Shown: piece after piece, positions 50,759 through 60,349 of the stretch
How positions within the stretch are numbered: position 1 is the first letter of the stretch
How the letters are laid out: each line of letters starts with the position of its first letter
Origin: Polyangiaceae bacterium
GTDB taxonomy: Bacteria; Myxococcota_A; Polyangia; Polyangiales; Polyangiaceae
Reading direction: 5' to 3'
Length of the DNA stretch: 64,000 bases
Assembly: GCA_029266615.1 (NCBI GenBank)
Contig: JAQSWN010000008.1
Location: forward strand, 1-64,000
Program-made: the position numbers and the translations under genes
Notes under the pieces: model-generated
What the model was told of the DNA's origin: nothing
Database searches by the model: none
What the model saw: the letters and a program-made list of their open reading frames with translations, nothing else

Positions 50759-51847
50759 ATGATTGCGCAATTGCGGACTCGGAGACTACTACTGTCGGCG
50801 CTCTGCCTGACGCCCCTGCTGGTGTCTTGCGCGAAGTCGGAGGGGACGCCGGGCAAGGGAGGGACCGGGGGCAATGAGGCCGCCTCGGCGAAGAAGGAAG
50901 CCGGCCCCATCACTCTGCAGGGCTCGGGCGCGAGCTTTCCTGCGCCGCTCTACTCTCGTTGGTTCAAAGAGTTCAGCGACAAGAACGCGGGCATCCGCGT
51001 GAACTACCAGGCGACTGGCAGCGGCGCCGGGATCAAAGCTTTCATGGCCGGTCAGACCGACTTCGGTGCCAGCGACGCGGCCATGACGGACGCGGAGATC
51101 AAGGAAGCCAAGGACAACGTCCTGCTGTTTCCGGTGACCGCCGGGTCCATCGTGCTCGCCTACAACTTGGAAGGCGTCACGGACCTCAAGCTGACGCGCG
51201 AAGCGTACGTCGGGATCTTTCAAGGCACGATCAAGACCTGGAACGATCCCAAGATCAAAGCCTCGAACCCGGACGCCAAGCTGCCGGCGAAGAACATCAC
51301 GACCGTGCACCGCTCGGACGGCAGCGGCACCACCTTCGTCTTCACGCAGCACCTCGCCGCTATCAACGAAGGCTGGAAGAAGAGCCCTGGCTCCGGCACC
51401 TCTATCGAGTGGCCGAGCGGCGTCGCCGGCAAGAAGAACGACGGCGTCACCGCGCTCATCACGCAAACGCCCGGCTCTATCGGCTACATCGAGTACGGCT
51501 TCGCGATCAGCAGCAAGCAGCCGATGGCCGCGCTGGAGAACAAGGCCGGCAAGTTCGTTGCGCCCACCTTGGCGTCGGCCACCGCCGCGCTCAAAGGCGT
51601 GGCGTTGCCCGCGGACATGCGCGCTTGGGTCACGGACCCGGCCGGGGACGACGTGTACCCGATCGTGACCTATACCTGGCTCCTCACCAAGAAGAAGTAC
51701 GAGGACCCAGCGAAGGGCGAAGCCATGAAGAAGCTCCTCAAGTGGTGCCTCACCGATGGTCAAAAGCTGTCCGAAAGCCTCCAGTACGTCGCGCTCCCGG
51801 AGCCGGTGGTCGAGAGCGTGAGCAAGGTCGTCGACCAGGTCCAGTGA
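50759..51847 (+). CDS. pstS: Phosphate ABC transporter substrate-binding lipoprotein
   Basis: This 362-residue protein has signal peptide and lipobox (PLLVSC, about residue 24) and a short Gly/Ala/Lys linker. Phosphate-binding marks are LQGSGASFPAPLYSRWFKEF, the TGSGAGIKAFMAGQTDFGASDAAM segment and HRSDGSGTTFVFTQHL. It captures inorganic phosphate in the periplasm for PstCA-PstB. AGGAG precedes the ATG at good spacing. It heads pstSCAB. No clear Pho box was found upstream. Repeated TGTGAC at 50655 and 50685 is the only hint. Confidence 0.97.
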   Translation: MIAQLRTRRLLLSALCLTPLLVSCAKSEGTPGKGGTGGNEAASAKKEAGPITLQGSGASFPAPLYSRWFKEFSDKNAGIRVNYQATGSGAGIKAFMAGQTDFGASDAAMTDAEIKEAKDNVLLFPVTAGSIVLAYNLEGVTDLKLTREAYVGIFQGTIKTWNDPKIKASNPDAKLPAKNITTVHRSDGSGTTFVFTQHLAAINEGWKKSPGSGTSIEWPSGVAGKKNDGVTALITQTPGSIGYIEYGFAISSKQPMAALENKAGKFVAPTLASATAALKGVALPADMRAWVTDPAGDDVYPIVTYTWLLTKKKYEDPAKGEAMKKLLKWCLTDGQKLSESLQYVALPEPVVESVSKVVDQVQ

Positions 51848-51851
51848 AGTC

Positions 51852-52850
51852 ATGAGCGAGCGTTCAGGCCAAGCCCGCGCGAATCCCGACCTGTCGGCGG
51901 CGTTCCGATCACCGATCGCGAGGGCGCCGACGAGCTTTCAAACCTCGTCGGACCGCGTGTTTCGGGTGGTCGCGCAAAGCTTCGGGATCGCGGTGGTGGT
52001 GCTTCTGGCCGGGATCGTGGTGCAGGTCATGCGCCACGCCGCGCCGGCCATGGGCGACCACGGGCTCGGATTTTTGACTCGCTCGCGCTGGGATACGAAC
52101 GCGGACAACTACGGGATCTTGCCGCAAATCATGGGCACGCTCTACACGTCCGTGTTGGCGCTGATCCTCGGCGGCGTGCTCGGCGTGACGGTGGCCCTCG
52201 TGACGAGCCAGGGCTTCATCGGCAGGCGGTGGGAGCTCGCGATGAAGAACGTCATCGAGCTGCTCGCGGCAATCCCGAGCGTCGTCTACGGCCTGTGGGG
52301 CATCTTCGTGTTGATTCCGGCGGTGCGCGGGCCGTCGGCGTGGCTTCACGAGCACTTCGGCTCCCTGCCCTTCTTCTCGACCGAGCTGTCGGGCCCGGGA
52401 ATTTTGCCGGCCTCGCTCGTGCTCGCGGTCATGATTTTGCCCACCATCACCGCGGTTTCGCGCGAAGCGCTAGCGGCGGTGCCAAAGCGGTTGCCGGCCG
52501 CGGCCTACGGCCTCGGCGCCACGCAGTGGGAAGTGATTTTTCGCGTCGTGCTACCGACGGCGTCGGGCGGCATCTTCGGCGCCTTGGTGCTCGGCTTCGG
52601 TCGCGCTCTCGGCGAGACGATGGCTCTGGCCATGCTGGTCGGGAACGCCAATGTCTTCGGTTGGTCGCTGTTCTCCCCCGGCAGCACGCTCGCGGCGCTG
52701 CTCGCCAACCACTTCCCGGAGGCGGGCGCAGTCGAGGTTGGCGCCCTCATGTACGCAGCGGTGGTGCTGCTCTTGATAACGCTCGCGGTCAACGCGCTCG
52801 GCTCACTCATCATGTTGCGCACGACGCGCGAGCTCAAAGGTCTGAACTGA
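51852..52850 (+). CDS. pstC: Phosphate ABC transporter permease PstC
   Basis: This 332-residue inner-membrane permease has six or so helices. Family segments are FLTRSRWDTNADNYGILPQIMGTLYTSVLAL, ELLAAIPSVVYGLWGIFVL, LVLAVMILPTITAVSREAL, and the EAA loop VPKRLPAAAYGLGATQWEVIF, then GRALGETMALAMLVGN. The start is 4 bp after pstS. Its stop overlaps the pstA start by one base (TGATG). Confidence 0.97.
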   Translation: MSERSGQARANPDLSAAFRSPIARAPTSFQTSSDRVFRVVAQSFGIAVVVLLAGIVVQVMRHAAPAMGDHGLGFLTRSRWDTNADNYGILPQIMGTLYTSVLALILGGVLGVTVALVTSQGFIGRRWELAMKNVIELLAAIPSVVYGLWGIFVLIPAVRGPSAWLHEHFGSLPFFSTELSGPGILPASLVLAVMILPTITAVSREALAAVPKRLPAAAYGLGATQWEVIFRVVLPTASGGIFGALVLGFGRALGETMALAMLVGNANVFGWSLFSPGSTLAALLANHFPEAGAVEVGALMYAAVVLLLITLAVNALGSLIMLRTTRELKGLN

Positions 52851-53764
52851 TGGCTCAATCCGCCTTAGAGACCGAGACCGAGACCGAGACCGCTTCCGTC
52901 AGCGCCGTTCACCTCTTCCGCTCGCATCGCAACCGCCGCACGGCGCTGAACACGGCGCTGACCGTGCTCGCCTTCGCGTTCAGCCTGGTGGCCATGCTGC
53001 CGCTCGTTTCCGTGCTGTACATGCTCATCGCTCGGGGCGCTCCCCTCATCAGCTTGGACCTCTTCACGGAGCTGACTCCGGGCGCGGGCTCCGTCGGGGG
53101 CGGCATCGGCAACGCGATCCTGGGTACGCTGGTCGTCGTGCTCGTGGCGACGGTGCTCAGCCTGCCGCTCGGCTTCATGGCGGCCGTTTATCTGGCGGAG
53201 TACGGCGGGGACTCCAAGCTCGCAGTCACGGTGCGGTTTTCCGGCAAGGTCCTCACGGGCATGCCGTCGATTTTGGCGGGCGTGTTCGCGTACGCGCTCG
53301 TCGTGGCCACGACCGGCTCCTTCAGCGCCCTCGCGGGCGGAGTCGCGACCGGTATCCTAATGGTGCCGGTCGTCATGCTCACCGCCGAGCAAGCCCTACG
53401 CATGGTTCCTTCCAAGATGAAGCTGGCGGCCCTCGGCATGGGCGCGAATCGTAGCCAAACCGTGCTCCAAATCGTGATTCGCACGGCTATGCCCGGCATC
53501 CTCACGGGGGTGATGCTGGCGCTCGCCCGCGCCATGGGGGAAACTGCTCCGCTCCTCTTCACCGCCCTTTTCAGTGACTATTGGTTCGAGGGCAAGCTGC
53601 TCGAGCCCATCGCATCCTTGGCGGTGCTCATTTACAATTTCTCCGGTAGCCCTTTCGAAAATCAGGTGAACTTGGCCTGGGCGGGCTCCCTGGTGCTGGT
53701 GGTGTCGGTGCTGGTGGTGAACGTCATCGCCCAGCTCCTGACGCGTCGCCAGGAAGAGCATTGA
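52850..53764 (+). CDS. pstA: Phosphate ABC transporter permease PstA
   Basis: ATG 52850 overlaps the pstC stop. An open frame extending to 52229 is only a shadow of pstC. It has 304 residues with an unusual N-terminal Glu-Thr repeat (ETETETETA) before the first helix. Permease marks are [40 protein letters not shown] (EAA loop region), [18 protein letters not shown]. It pairs with PstC as the transmembrane channel. Confidence 0.97.
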   Translation: MAQSALETETETETASVSAVHLFRSHRNRRTALNTALTVLAFAFSLVAMLPLVSVLYMLIARGAPLISLDLFTELTPGAGSVGGGIGNAILGTLVVVLVATVLSLPLGFMAAVYLAEYGGDSKLAVTVRFSGKVLTGMPSILAGVFAYALVVATTGSFSALAGGVATGILMVPVVMLTAEQALRMVPSKMKLAALGMGANRSQTVLQIVIRTAMPGILTGVMLALARAMGETAPLLFTALFSDYWFEGKLLEPIASLAVLIYNFSGSPFENQVNLAWAGSLVLVVSVLVVNVIAQLLTRRQEEH

Positions 53765-53775
53765 AGCGAGGACCC

Positions 53776-54651
53776 ATGACCATCCAAGCCACGCTAGAAA
53801 ATGACGACGAGCTCCCCGAAGCGAAAGCCGACAAAGTGACTGGTTCGGAGCCCGCGGCAGCCGCGACGACGGCCGCGGTTCGGGACGTGGTCGACGTTCA
53901 CGTCAAGAAGCTATATTACGGCGACTTTCTCGCCGTTCGCGACACGCGTGTCGCGGTCAAGAACAACGAAATCACCGCCTTCATCGGTCCTTCGGGCTGC
54001 GGGAAGAGCACCGTCCTCCGCTGCTTGAACCGCATGAACGACTTCGTGCCGGGCTTTCGGTTGGAAGGCTCCGTCCACTACCAGAGCCAGGACATCTACG
54101 CTCCGCAGATCGATCCCGTCGCGGTGCGTCGGTCCATCGGCATGGTGTTCCAGCAGCCCAACCCGTTCGCGATGAGCATTTACAAGAACGTCGCCTTCGG
54201 GTTGAAGCTCAACGGCTACAAGGGCGACCACGCCGAGCGCATCGAGCAAGCCTTGCGTGGCGCCGCGCTCTGGGACGAGGTGAAGGACAAGCTGAACAAC
54301 AGCGGGCTCAGCCTTTCCGGCGGTCAGCAGCAGCGGCTTTGCATCGCGCGCGCGATTGCCGTGGAGCCCGAGCTCCTGCTCATGGACGAGCCCTGCTCCG
54401 CCCTGGATCCCATCGCCACCCGACGCATCGAAGAGCTCATGCTGGAGCTGAAGCAGAAGTACACGATCGCGATCGTGACCCACAACCTCCAGCAGGCGCA
54501 GCGGGTCGCGGATCGCACCGCGTTCATGTACGTGGACACGAGCGCGGGCGGTCGTACCGGCTACCTCATCGAGTACCGCGCGAGCGCCGAGCTGTTCTCG
54601 GACCCCAAAGAGCAGCGGACCAAAGAGTACATTCGCGGCGAATTCAGCTGA
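53776..54651 (+). CDS. pstB: Phosphate ABC transporter ATPase PstB
   Basis: ATG 53776 is preceded by GCGAGGA. The upstream TTG 53761 overlaps the pstA stop and is less likely. It has 291 residues with an N-terminal extension of about 40 residues, then Walker [10 protein letters not shown] at about residues 71-79, Q-loop VFQQPNPF, signature [16 protein letters not shown], Walker [14 protein letters not shown] and H-loop THNLQQA. It is the ATPase of the phosphate importer. There is no phoU after it. The next gene is convergent with a 13-bp gap. Confidence 0.97.
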   Translation: MTIQATLENDDELPEAKADKVTGSEPAAAATTAAVRDVVDVHVKKLYYGDFLAVRDTRVAVKNNEITAFIGPSGCGKSTVLRCLNRMNDFVPGFRLEGSVHYQSQDIYAPQIDPVAVRRSIGMVFQQPNPFAMSIYKNVAFGLKLNGYKGDHAERIEQALRGAALWDEVKDKLNNSGLSLSGGQQQRLCIARAIAVEPELLLMDEPCSALDPIATRRIEELMLELKQKYTIAIVTHNLQQAQRVADRTAFMYVDTSAGGRTGYLIEYRASAELFSDPKEQRTKEYIRGEFS

Positions 54652-54664
54652 GCCGGGCTAGGCG

Positions 54665-56728
54665 TCAGTCGAAGACGAACTCTTCGTACAGGAGCCGGCG
54701 CTTCAGATCCAAAAGCCGCGCGATGTCTTGAGCGAATAGCTCGGGGCGTTTGGCGTACATCAGCTGACGGCTGCGCTGCACCAAGTCCACGACCAAGTTC
54801 GTTAGGTCCTGGTGGGAGACGCGGCCTTGGCTCAACGCCTCGACATCTCCAAAAGGCCAGGCGACGGCGAGTCGCGCGCGGAGCCGGTCCTCGCTCTCGA
54901 TGAGCTCCTCCCAGGGAACGTTGCGGTCCCGGTCGGTGACGGGCGCGTTGAACACCAACAAGATGAGCGACACGGCCAGAAACATGAAGTCGGTCATCTT
55001 GTCTTTGGGTGAGTGGGCCCTGCTGTAGGAATCCAGATCGATCCCCTTGAGCTGGCCTCGGCGGCTCATCATCAAGTTACCGTTCTTGAGGTCGTTGTTG
55101 GCGAAGCCAATTTGATGCACCTCTTCCAGCCACAAGAGCACGCTGGTGAGCAAGTCCAGCACCATCGCCGGCGACAGCGCTTGAGTGAACGGGGCCGAGA
55201 GGCGCTGCCGGCGCCACATTTCGCTGCCCCGCGAGTCCACCGCACGAGCGAATTCGAGCTTGGCCTCCAGCTCCGATCCGCGCGCGATGGGCGGGCGGCT
55301 CACGCTGGCGTGCTCGTGCCCGGTGACGCCCACCAAGTTGTCCAGCGTGTCGCCATCGATCAACTGAATGACGTGATACGTAAAGCGCACCCCCGGCAGC
55401 TTGCCCGTGTCGTAGATGCGGATGACGTGCGGCGAAGCGGCAAGCTGGCGCCCAACCGCCATCGCTTCCTCGGCCTCCAAGATGGCCTTCTTCTTCTTGC
55501 CGACGATGCGGTCCACCTTGAGCGCGACGCGCTCCGGAAAAGCGTTGTTGTTGTCGTTCAGCGCCTCGTAAACGCGGCCGAACTCACCCATTCCGAGCTG
55601 GCGGATCAGCGTGAAGCCCATGTCCGCAAAGGGCCCCGCCACGGTCTTCCACGCCGCTAAGTCTTCGCCGTCCACGATGCCGTAGCTGCCGAGCTCGGGC
55701 GCGGGAGTCCGCACCGCTTGCCCCTCGCGCGTGTACTTCATCGCTTTCATCGCCGGCAAAACGCCGGGCATCGCGCCCGCGAGGCTCAAGCGCAAGTAGA
55801 GCGGGTCCAAGTAGTCTCGAGCAACGATGCGCGCGTCCTCTTCGTACCGGGAATACGACTGGTGACGGAGCATGAAGCCGAGCTTGCCCAGCGACCGGAA
55901 GTACGTGTCTTTCTCGAACAGCTCCCGGACCGGGGTCCCGCTGGCTCGACTCGCGGCCTCCGCGAACGCGCTGCCCACCTCCGTCGGCCACAGGAGCCCG
56001 CGCTTCTGCTCATCGTACAGGACGTTGATCGTGATGTAGCTGAGCCGCGCGTGCAGATCGATCTTGGTCACGAAGAAGTCGCGCGGCGCTGGTGGGTAAG
56101 CGAGGCTGTGCATCACCCGCGCGACCAACGCCCAGATCGATCCCAGCCTCTCCGTAGTCGATGCGAAACGAACCCGGTCGTAGCTTTCTCGCCCCGCGAG
56201 CACTAATTGCTGCGACAGGACCAGCTTGACCGCGCCGGACTTGCCGTCCTGACTGCGTGTCTCGCGGGTGCCGTGCCCTGGAACCGTCGCGCTCACCACG
56301 AGGGTGAGGTCCGAGCGGCGGTTGGCCTCGTTCTCGAACACGAGCTCCCGAAACACCTTCAGCACATGAGGCTTCGCGGCCAGAAGCCGCGAAAGCTCTC
56401 GGAACCCGAAGCTCAGAAGCTCCGCCAGCCAACGAGACTCCTCGGTTTCGGGCGCGAACAGCAACGCCCCTAGAGACGGCTGGAGGTGGACGGCAATGCG
56501 AATATCTGGCTCGTAACGGGCTTCTGCCGAGGCGCCCAAGTAGCGGACCCACTCCGCCGCCTCCCCGCTGAACAGCGTGGAGGAGAGCTCCGTCTTGACG
56601 CTGCGCGCATGGAGCTCTTCCGCGCGCTGAGGCGGCAACGGAGCTCGCCCGAACCACGACTCGATGGCCGAGCGGAGGGCCTTACGAGCAGCTTTTCCGT
56701 CATCACCCATCAGCTTCGACCGTACCAT
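54665..56728 (-). CDS. Atypical eukaryote-like protein kinase with large N-terminal domain
   Basis: ATG 56728 (MVRSKLMGDD) gives 687 residues; ATG 56710 is an alternative. Residues 1-350 form an unassigned domain. The kinase fold starts at about 373: G-loop RQLGMGEFGRVYEAL, Lys in VALKVDR, Glu in ILEAEEAMAVG. The catalytic loop reads FANNDLKNGNLMM, where the usual HRD is NND, and the metal-binding DFG is DLD in GIDLDSYSR. The catalytic Asp and the Asn of DLKNGN are kept, so activity is possible. No membrane helix is present. It ends 13 bp from the pstB stop, convergent. Confidence 0.85.
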   Translation of the reverse strand: MVRSKLMGDDGKAARKALRSAIESWFGRAPLPPQRAEELHARSVKTELSSTLFSGEAAEWVRYLGASAEARYEPDIRIAVHLQPSLGALLFAPETEESRWLAELLSFGFRELSRLLAAKPHVLKVFRELVFENEANRRSDLTLVVSATVPGHGTRETRSQDGKSGAVKLVLSQQLVLAGRESYDRVRFASTTERLGSIWALVARVMHSLAYPPAPRDFFVTKIDLHARLSYITINVLYDEQKRGLLWPTEVGSAFAEAASRASGTPVRELFEKDTYFRSLGKLGFMLRHQSYSRYEEDARIVARDYLDPLYLRLSLAGAMPGVLPAMKAMKYTREGQAVRTPAPELGSYGIVDGEDLAAWKTVAGPFADMGFTLIRQLGMGEFGRVYEALNDNNNAFPERVALKVDRIVGKKKKAILEAEEAMAVGRQLAASPHVIRIYDTGKLPGVRFTYHVIQLIDGDTLDNLVGVTGHEHASVSRPPIARGSELEAKLEFARAVDSRGSEMWRRQRLSAPFTQALSPAMVLDLLTSVLLWLEEVHQIGFANNDLKNGNLMMSRRGQLKGIDLDSYSRAHSPKDKMTDFMFLAVSLILLVFNAPVTDRDRNVPWEELIESEDRLRARLAVAWPFGDVEALSQGRVSHQDLTNLVVDLVQRSRQLMYAKRPELFAQDIARLLDLKRRLLYEEFVFD

Positions 56729-56959
56729 GGTGAGCGACGCGGCTCGCGGCGCCGGCGAGGGTCTTGATCGCCCGCACGATGCGCTGCGCCGCCGCGGCCC
56801 CGAGACGACGAACGCGCGCGCTTTCTTGGCTCGTGAAACCCGCCAGTAAAAGATCGGCGATGACTCGAGAGCCCTGCAAGGTCTCGAAATCCTTCCGATA
56901 TCCAGGAAAGCTGCGAGCTCGGGCCGAGGCACGTTTTCGCCGCTATGCTCTCTCGTGCC

Positions 56960-57193
56960 ATGTCCCAGCATCACGGTTCGGTGGCTGCCGTCGCTCGGCT
57001 GCTCCGCGATATCGAAGCGTTGTTGAAGCACCCGAGCGTGACGGTCGAGCTTGGTCACCGAGGGGTCAACGCGAGCATCACGCTGCTCGCCGTCCAGGGC
57101 CTGACCGCATACGTCGAGGGAAATCGGCGGCAAGCCTTGGACGACCTCGCGACCGCAACGGAAGAGATCCGCACGCGCCTCGAGCGCGGCTGA
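56960..57193 (+). CDS. Small helical protein, 77 residues
   Basis: ATG 56960 (MSQHHGSVAAVARLL) or in-frame ATG 56945 could be used. The sequence is helical with a central beta-like VTVELGHRGVNASITLLAVQGLTAYVEGN and a helical C-terminus ending ATEEIRTRLERG. No signal peptide is present. It lies between the divergent atypical kinase and the hybrid histidine kinase, 64 bp before the latter. It might act as a small partner in that signalling block. Family unknown. Confidence 0.6.
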   Translation: MSQHHGSVAAVARLLRDIEALLKHPSVTVELGHRGVNASITLLAVQGLTAYVEGNRRQALDDLATATEEIRTRLERG

Positions 57194-57257
57194 GTCTCCC
57201 CAGCCCCGTTACACCGGCAAAGAGCGCTGGGGATCTGGAGGCCGAGCCCAACTCTTG

Positions 57258-59258
57258 ATGGGCCGGCTGCGAAGGCCTATGACGGACCTGATGTTCGGTT
57301 CCAGCGGCTCGAGGCTTTCGGTGGGGCCGAACGCAGCGGAGCCCGCCGACTCGTCCCGCGACGCGCGCAAGCGCACCCGGGTTGCGCAAGTAGCCTTCCT
57401 GATCGGCCTGATGCTCGGCTACCGAGCCGCGTTCGGCACCCTGCACGGTTGGATCGGAAGCCCGGCGTTTCTGCTCGGTCTCGGCATCTGTCTCCTCGCC
57501 GCCGCGTGGCTGGGCTCGCGCGGCGCGCTGGTCGTCATCATCGGCGTCGCACTCATCGATCGAGAATTCGTGCTCGGGCTTCCCCCCAGCGTCGAGACGG
57601 GGCCGACCGCCGGGCTCGTCGCGCTCCTCGTCAAGCTCGTACTGGCGGGCGGGCTGGGGCTCGTCGTGGACTCACGTCGCCGCGCGATCGCGCTGAACAC
57701 CGCGCTGCGTCGGGAGATGGACTTTCGGGAGCACGGGGAGCGGATGCAACGAGCGCTGGTGGCGAGCCTGGGCGAGGGCGTCGGGCTTTTCGATGCGCAG
57801 GGTCGGGTCGTGCTCGCGAATCAGGCCTTGGCGGATGCGCTGGGAGTCGAGCCCGACGAGCTCTCGACCAAGAAATTTTCGGAGCTGCTCACCGAAGAGA
57901 GCCGCCGCGCACTGGCTGGCGCGGCTCCGAACGGGGGTGAGCGCCGCTCCTACGAGGTCGTCCTCGAGCGGAATGCGGACACGCTGTTGCTCGTGACCGA
58001 GACTCGTTTCGAGCCGAGCGGCTCCCGAGACGAGCTCACGTTGCGGGTGGTGCGGGACCTCACCGAGCGGCTAGTGACCGAGCGCCGGCAACGCGACTTG
58101 GAGCGGGAGCTCCAGCGCAAGCAAGCCATGCAGAGCTTGGCGGTCATGGCGGGCGGCGTGGCGCACGACTTCAACAACCTGCTGTGCGGGGTGGTTGGAA
58201 ACGCCGAGATCGCGCGCCGCAAGCTTCCCCCCGACGCTCCCCCCGACCTGGAGCGCTGTCTCGGCGAAATCCTCTCTTTTGCCGGAGAAGCGGCGCAGCT
58301 GAGCAAGCAGATGCTGGCCTACGCCGGGCGGCGGAGCCTCGCCATACAGGCGCTCGACATGAACGCGGAGCTCTCGGCCGCGCTCCGACTCCTCCACGCG
58401 ACCGTCGAATCTAGGTCTCAGCTACTTCTCGAGCTCGGCGAGGGCCTTCCGGAGGTGGGCGCAGATCGCGTCCAGCTACGCCAGATCGTGACCAACCTGA
58501 TTCTCAACGCCCTGGACGCAATGGAGGGGAAGCGCGGGACCCTGCGGCTACGCACCGAGACCGTACGTCTCGACGCGCCGAGCCACGAGCCGTACGGAGT
58601 CGCCCCCGGCAGCTACGTGAAGGTGACGGTCAGTGACGACGGCCGCGGCATCCACCCCGAAGCGCGAGAGCGCCTGTTCGAGCCATTTTTTTCGACCAAA
58701 GGCGCGGGCCGTGGGATGGGATTGGCCGCTGCCGCTGGCATCGTGCGAGCGCACCGGGGCTGGCTCGGCGTCGATGAAACTTCCACCGAGGGCACGCGCT
58801 TCGCGGTCCTACTGCCGGTCGCGAAGGAGTCGTTGCCGCGCCGGTCCAGCAGTCCCTCGCTCCTGATAACACCGTCTCCGGCGCGCGGCGTACTGCTCAT
58901 CGACGACGAGCCGGCGGTGCGGTTGGTCACGGGGAAAATGCTGAGCGAGCTCGGGCACCGCGTCGTCACGGCGGAAAGCGGTCGACGGGGGCTGGATCTG
59001 CTCGCGCAGCAGCCGAGCGCCATCGACCTCGTAGTTCTCGACCTGACGATGCCGGAGCAGTCCGCGGAGCAAACGTTGAACCAGCTGCGCGTCGTCCGCA
59101 GCACCATCCCAGTCGTGATCACGAGCGGTTTCCAAGCCGAGGACGCGTCGACGCTGCTACAGAAGCCCAACGTCGTCGGCTTCCTGGACAAGCCGCACAC
59201 CATGACGAGCCTGGAGATGCTGCTCGCCTCGCTTCCCCGGTACTCGCCGGCGTCGTGA
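57258..59258 (+). CDS. Hybrid sensor histidine kinase with PAS and receiver domains
   Basis: ATG 57258 (TTG 57255 is the longer option) gives 666 residues. Three or so N-terminal membrane helices (about 38-135) are followed by a PAS domain (ALVASLGEGVGLFDAQGRVVLANQALADALG). The kinase core has H-box AGGVAHDFNNLLCGVVGNAEI, N-box TNLILNALDAM, G1 DDGRGI, and G2 GAGRGMGLAAAAGIV. The C-terminal receiver has the acidic pair in LLIDDEPAVRL, the phosphoacceptor Asp in LVVLDLTMPEQ, and FLDKPH. It is a membrane-bound phosphorelay sensor. No partner response regulator is adjacent. A Ser/Thr kinase reading frame follows. Confidence 0.95.
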   Translation: MGRLRRPMTDLMFGSSGSRLSVGPNAAEPADSSRDARKRTRVAQVAFLIGLMLGYRAAFGTLHGWIGSPAFLLGLGICLLAAAWLGSRGALVVIIGVALIDREFVLGLPPSVETGPTAGLVALLVKLVLAGGLGLVVDSRRRAIALNTALRREMDFREHGERMQRALVASLGEGVGLFDAQGRVVLANQALADALGVEPDELSTKKFSELLTEESRRALAGAAPNGGERRSYEVVLERNADTLLLVTETRFEPSGSRDELTLRVVRDLTERLVTERRQRDLERELQRKQAMQSLAVMAGGVAHDFNNLLCGVVGNAEIARRKLPPDAPPDLERCLGEILSFAGEAAQLSKQMLAYAGRRSLAIQALDMNAELSAALRLLHATVESRSQLLLELGEGLPEVGADRVQLRQIVTNLILNALDAMEGKRGTLRLRTETVRLDAPSHEPYGVAPGSYVKVTVSDDGRGIHPEARERLFEPFFSTKGAGRGMGLAAAAGIVRAHRGWLGVDETSTEGTRFAVLLPVAKESLPRRSSSPSLLITPSPARGVLLIDDEPAVRLVTGKMLSELGHRVVTAESGRRGLDLLAQQPSAIDLVVLDLTMPEQSAEQTLNQLRVVRSTIPVVITSGFQAEDASTLLQKPNVVGFLDKPHTMTSLEMLLASLPRYSPAS

Positions 59259-59425
59259 GCGCGGTCACGTAAACATGCGCTTGACCGCGAGCGCCGACGC
59301 AAGCCACGTGCCACGCAAGGAAGCGCGCGGAGGTCGGCAACGCTCGAAGCCGCGCTCGTAACGGAGTTTGCCGTCTTCTCCGGCCCAAGGACCAGAGCCA
59401 GCTTTCAAAGCTCGGGGAGGGCGGT

Positions 59426-60349
59426 ATGGGAGTGGTGTACCGCGCCAGCCACGCGATGCTGCGTCGCCCCACGGCGATCAAGCTGCTGGCGGTGGGCGGC
59501 GACGGCAGCCTCGCCCGATTCGAGCAAGAAGTTCATGTGCTCGCCGGTCTGAGCCATCCGAATATCGTGACGGTCCACGACTACGGTCGAACCGCCGACG
59601 GCGCCTTTTATTACGCGATGGAGCTCCTCGACGGCATGGACCTCGAAAAGCTCGTCGCCACCGATGGCCCGCAGTCTCCGGAGCGGGTCATCCACATCCT
59701 CAGGCAGGTAGCGCGGGGGCTGCACGAGGCGCACGACGTGGGGCTGGTGCATCGCGACATCAAACCAGCGAACGTGTTTCTCTGCCGACGGTGGGGCGAG
59801 CCGGACGCGGTAAAAGTGCTGGACTTCGGACTCGCCAAGAACAAGGCGGACCCGCGTACGGTGCTCTCGGCTCAGAACGTCGTGCTCGGCACACCGCTCT
59901 ACATCTCCCCCGAGGCGCTGAGCGCCTCCGTCCTCGTCGACGCGCGTAGCGATATCTATTCATTGGGCGCTGTCGCCTACTACATGCTCACGGCAGAGCC
60001 GGTATTCACCGGCAACACCGTCGTCCAGATCTGTTTACAACACATGAGCGCGGCTCCCATCGCTCCGAGCGAGCGGCTGGGGCGCGCCGTGCCGGCAGAT
60101 CTCGAGGCCATCGTCCTTCGATGTCTCGCGAAATCGCCTGAAGATCGCTATCCCAATGCCGCGGACCTCGCACGCGCGCTCGCCGCGTGCGCCGACGCGG
60201 ACGATTGGAGCGCCGCCCGCGCGCAAGCTTGGTGGGAAGTCCGCGGTAACGTGGCCACGCCCGATGTGGACCCCGCCGGGCGCACCGTCAAAATCGATCC
60301 CGCTACCCGGCAGCCGCAGCGCGCTGGTACTAGCGGCAGCGGCGGGTGA
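59426..60349 (+). CDS. Ser/Thr protein kinase, 5' end unclear
   Basis: The best ATG, 59426, starts at MGVVYRASH, inside the glycine loop. The bases before it read in the same frame as SQLSKLGEGG, the normal start of a PknB-type kinase. That frame stays open back to a TGA at 59282-59284 without ATG, GTG or TTG. So the true start is not visible and a frameshift or non-standard start upstream is likely. The rest is complete: AIKLL Lys, HRDIKPANVFL, DFGLAKN, a GTPLYISPEAL activation loop and APE-like Glu, DARSDIYSLGAVAYYML, and no C-terminal membrane helix. It is soluble. It overlaps the convergent lipoprotein gene by 20 bp. Confidence 0.8.
   Translation: MGVVYRASHAMLRRPTAIKLLAVGGDGSLARFEQEVHVLAGLSHPNIVTVHDYGRTADGAFYYAMELLDGMDLEKLVATDGPQSPERVIHILRQVARGLHEAHDVGLVHRDIKPANVFLCRRWGEPDAVKVLDFGLAKNKADPRTVLSAQNVVLGTPLYISPEALSASVLVDARSDIYSLGAVAYYMLTAEPVFTGNTVVQICLQHMSAAPIAPSERLGRAVPADLEAIVLRCLAKSPEDRYPNAADLARALAACADADDWSAARAQAWWEVRGNVATPDVDPAGRTVKIDPATRQPQRAGTSGSGG

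Noticed and set aside
52229-53764. 511-residue open frame covering pstA
   Set aside because: The first 207 codons are a shadow of pstC. PstA starts at ATG 52850, which overlaps the pstC stop.
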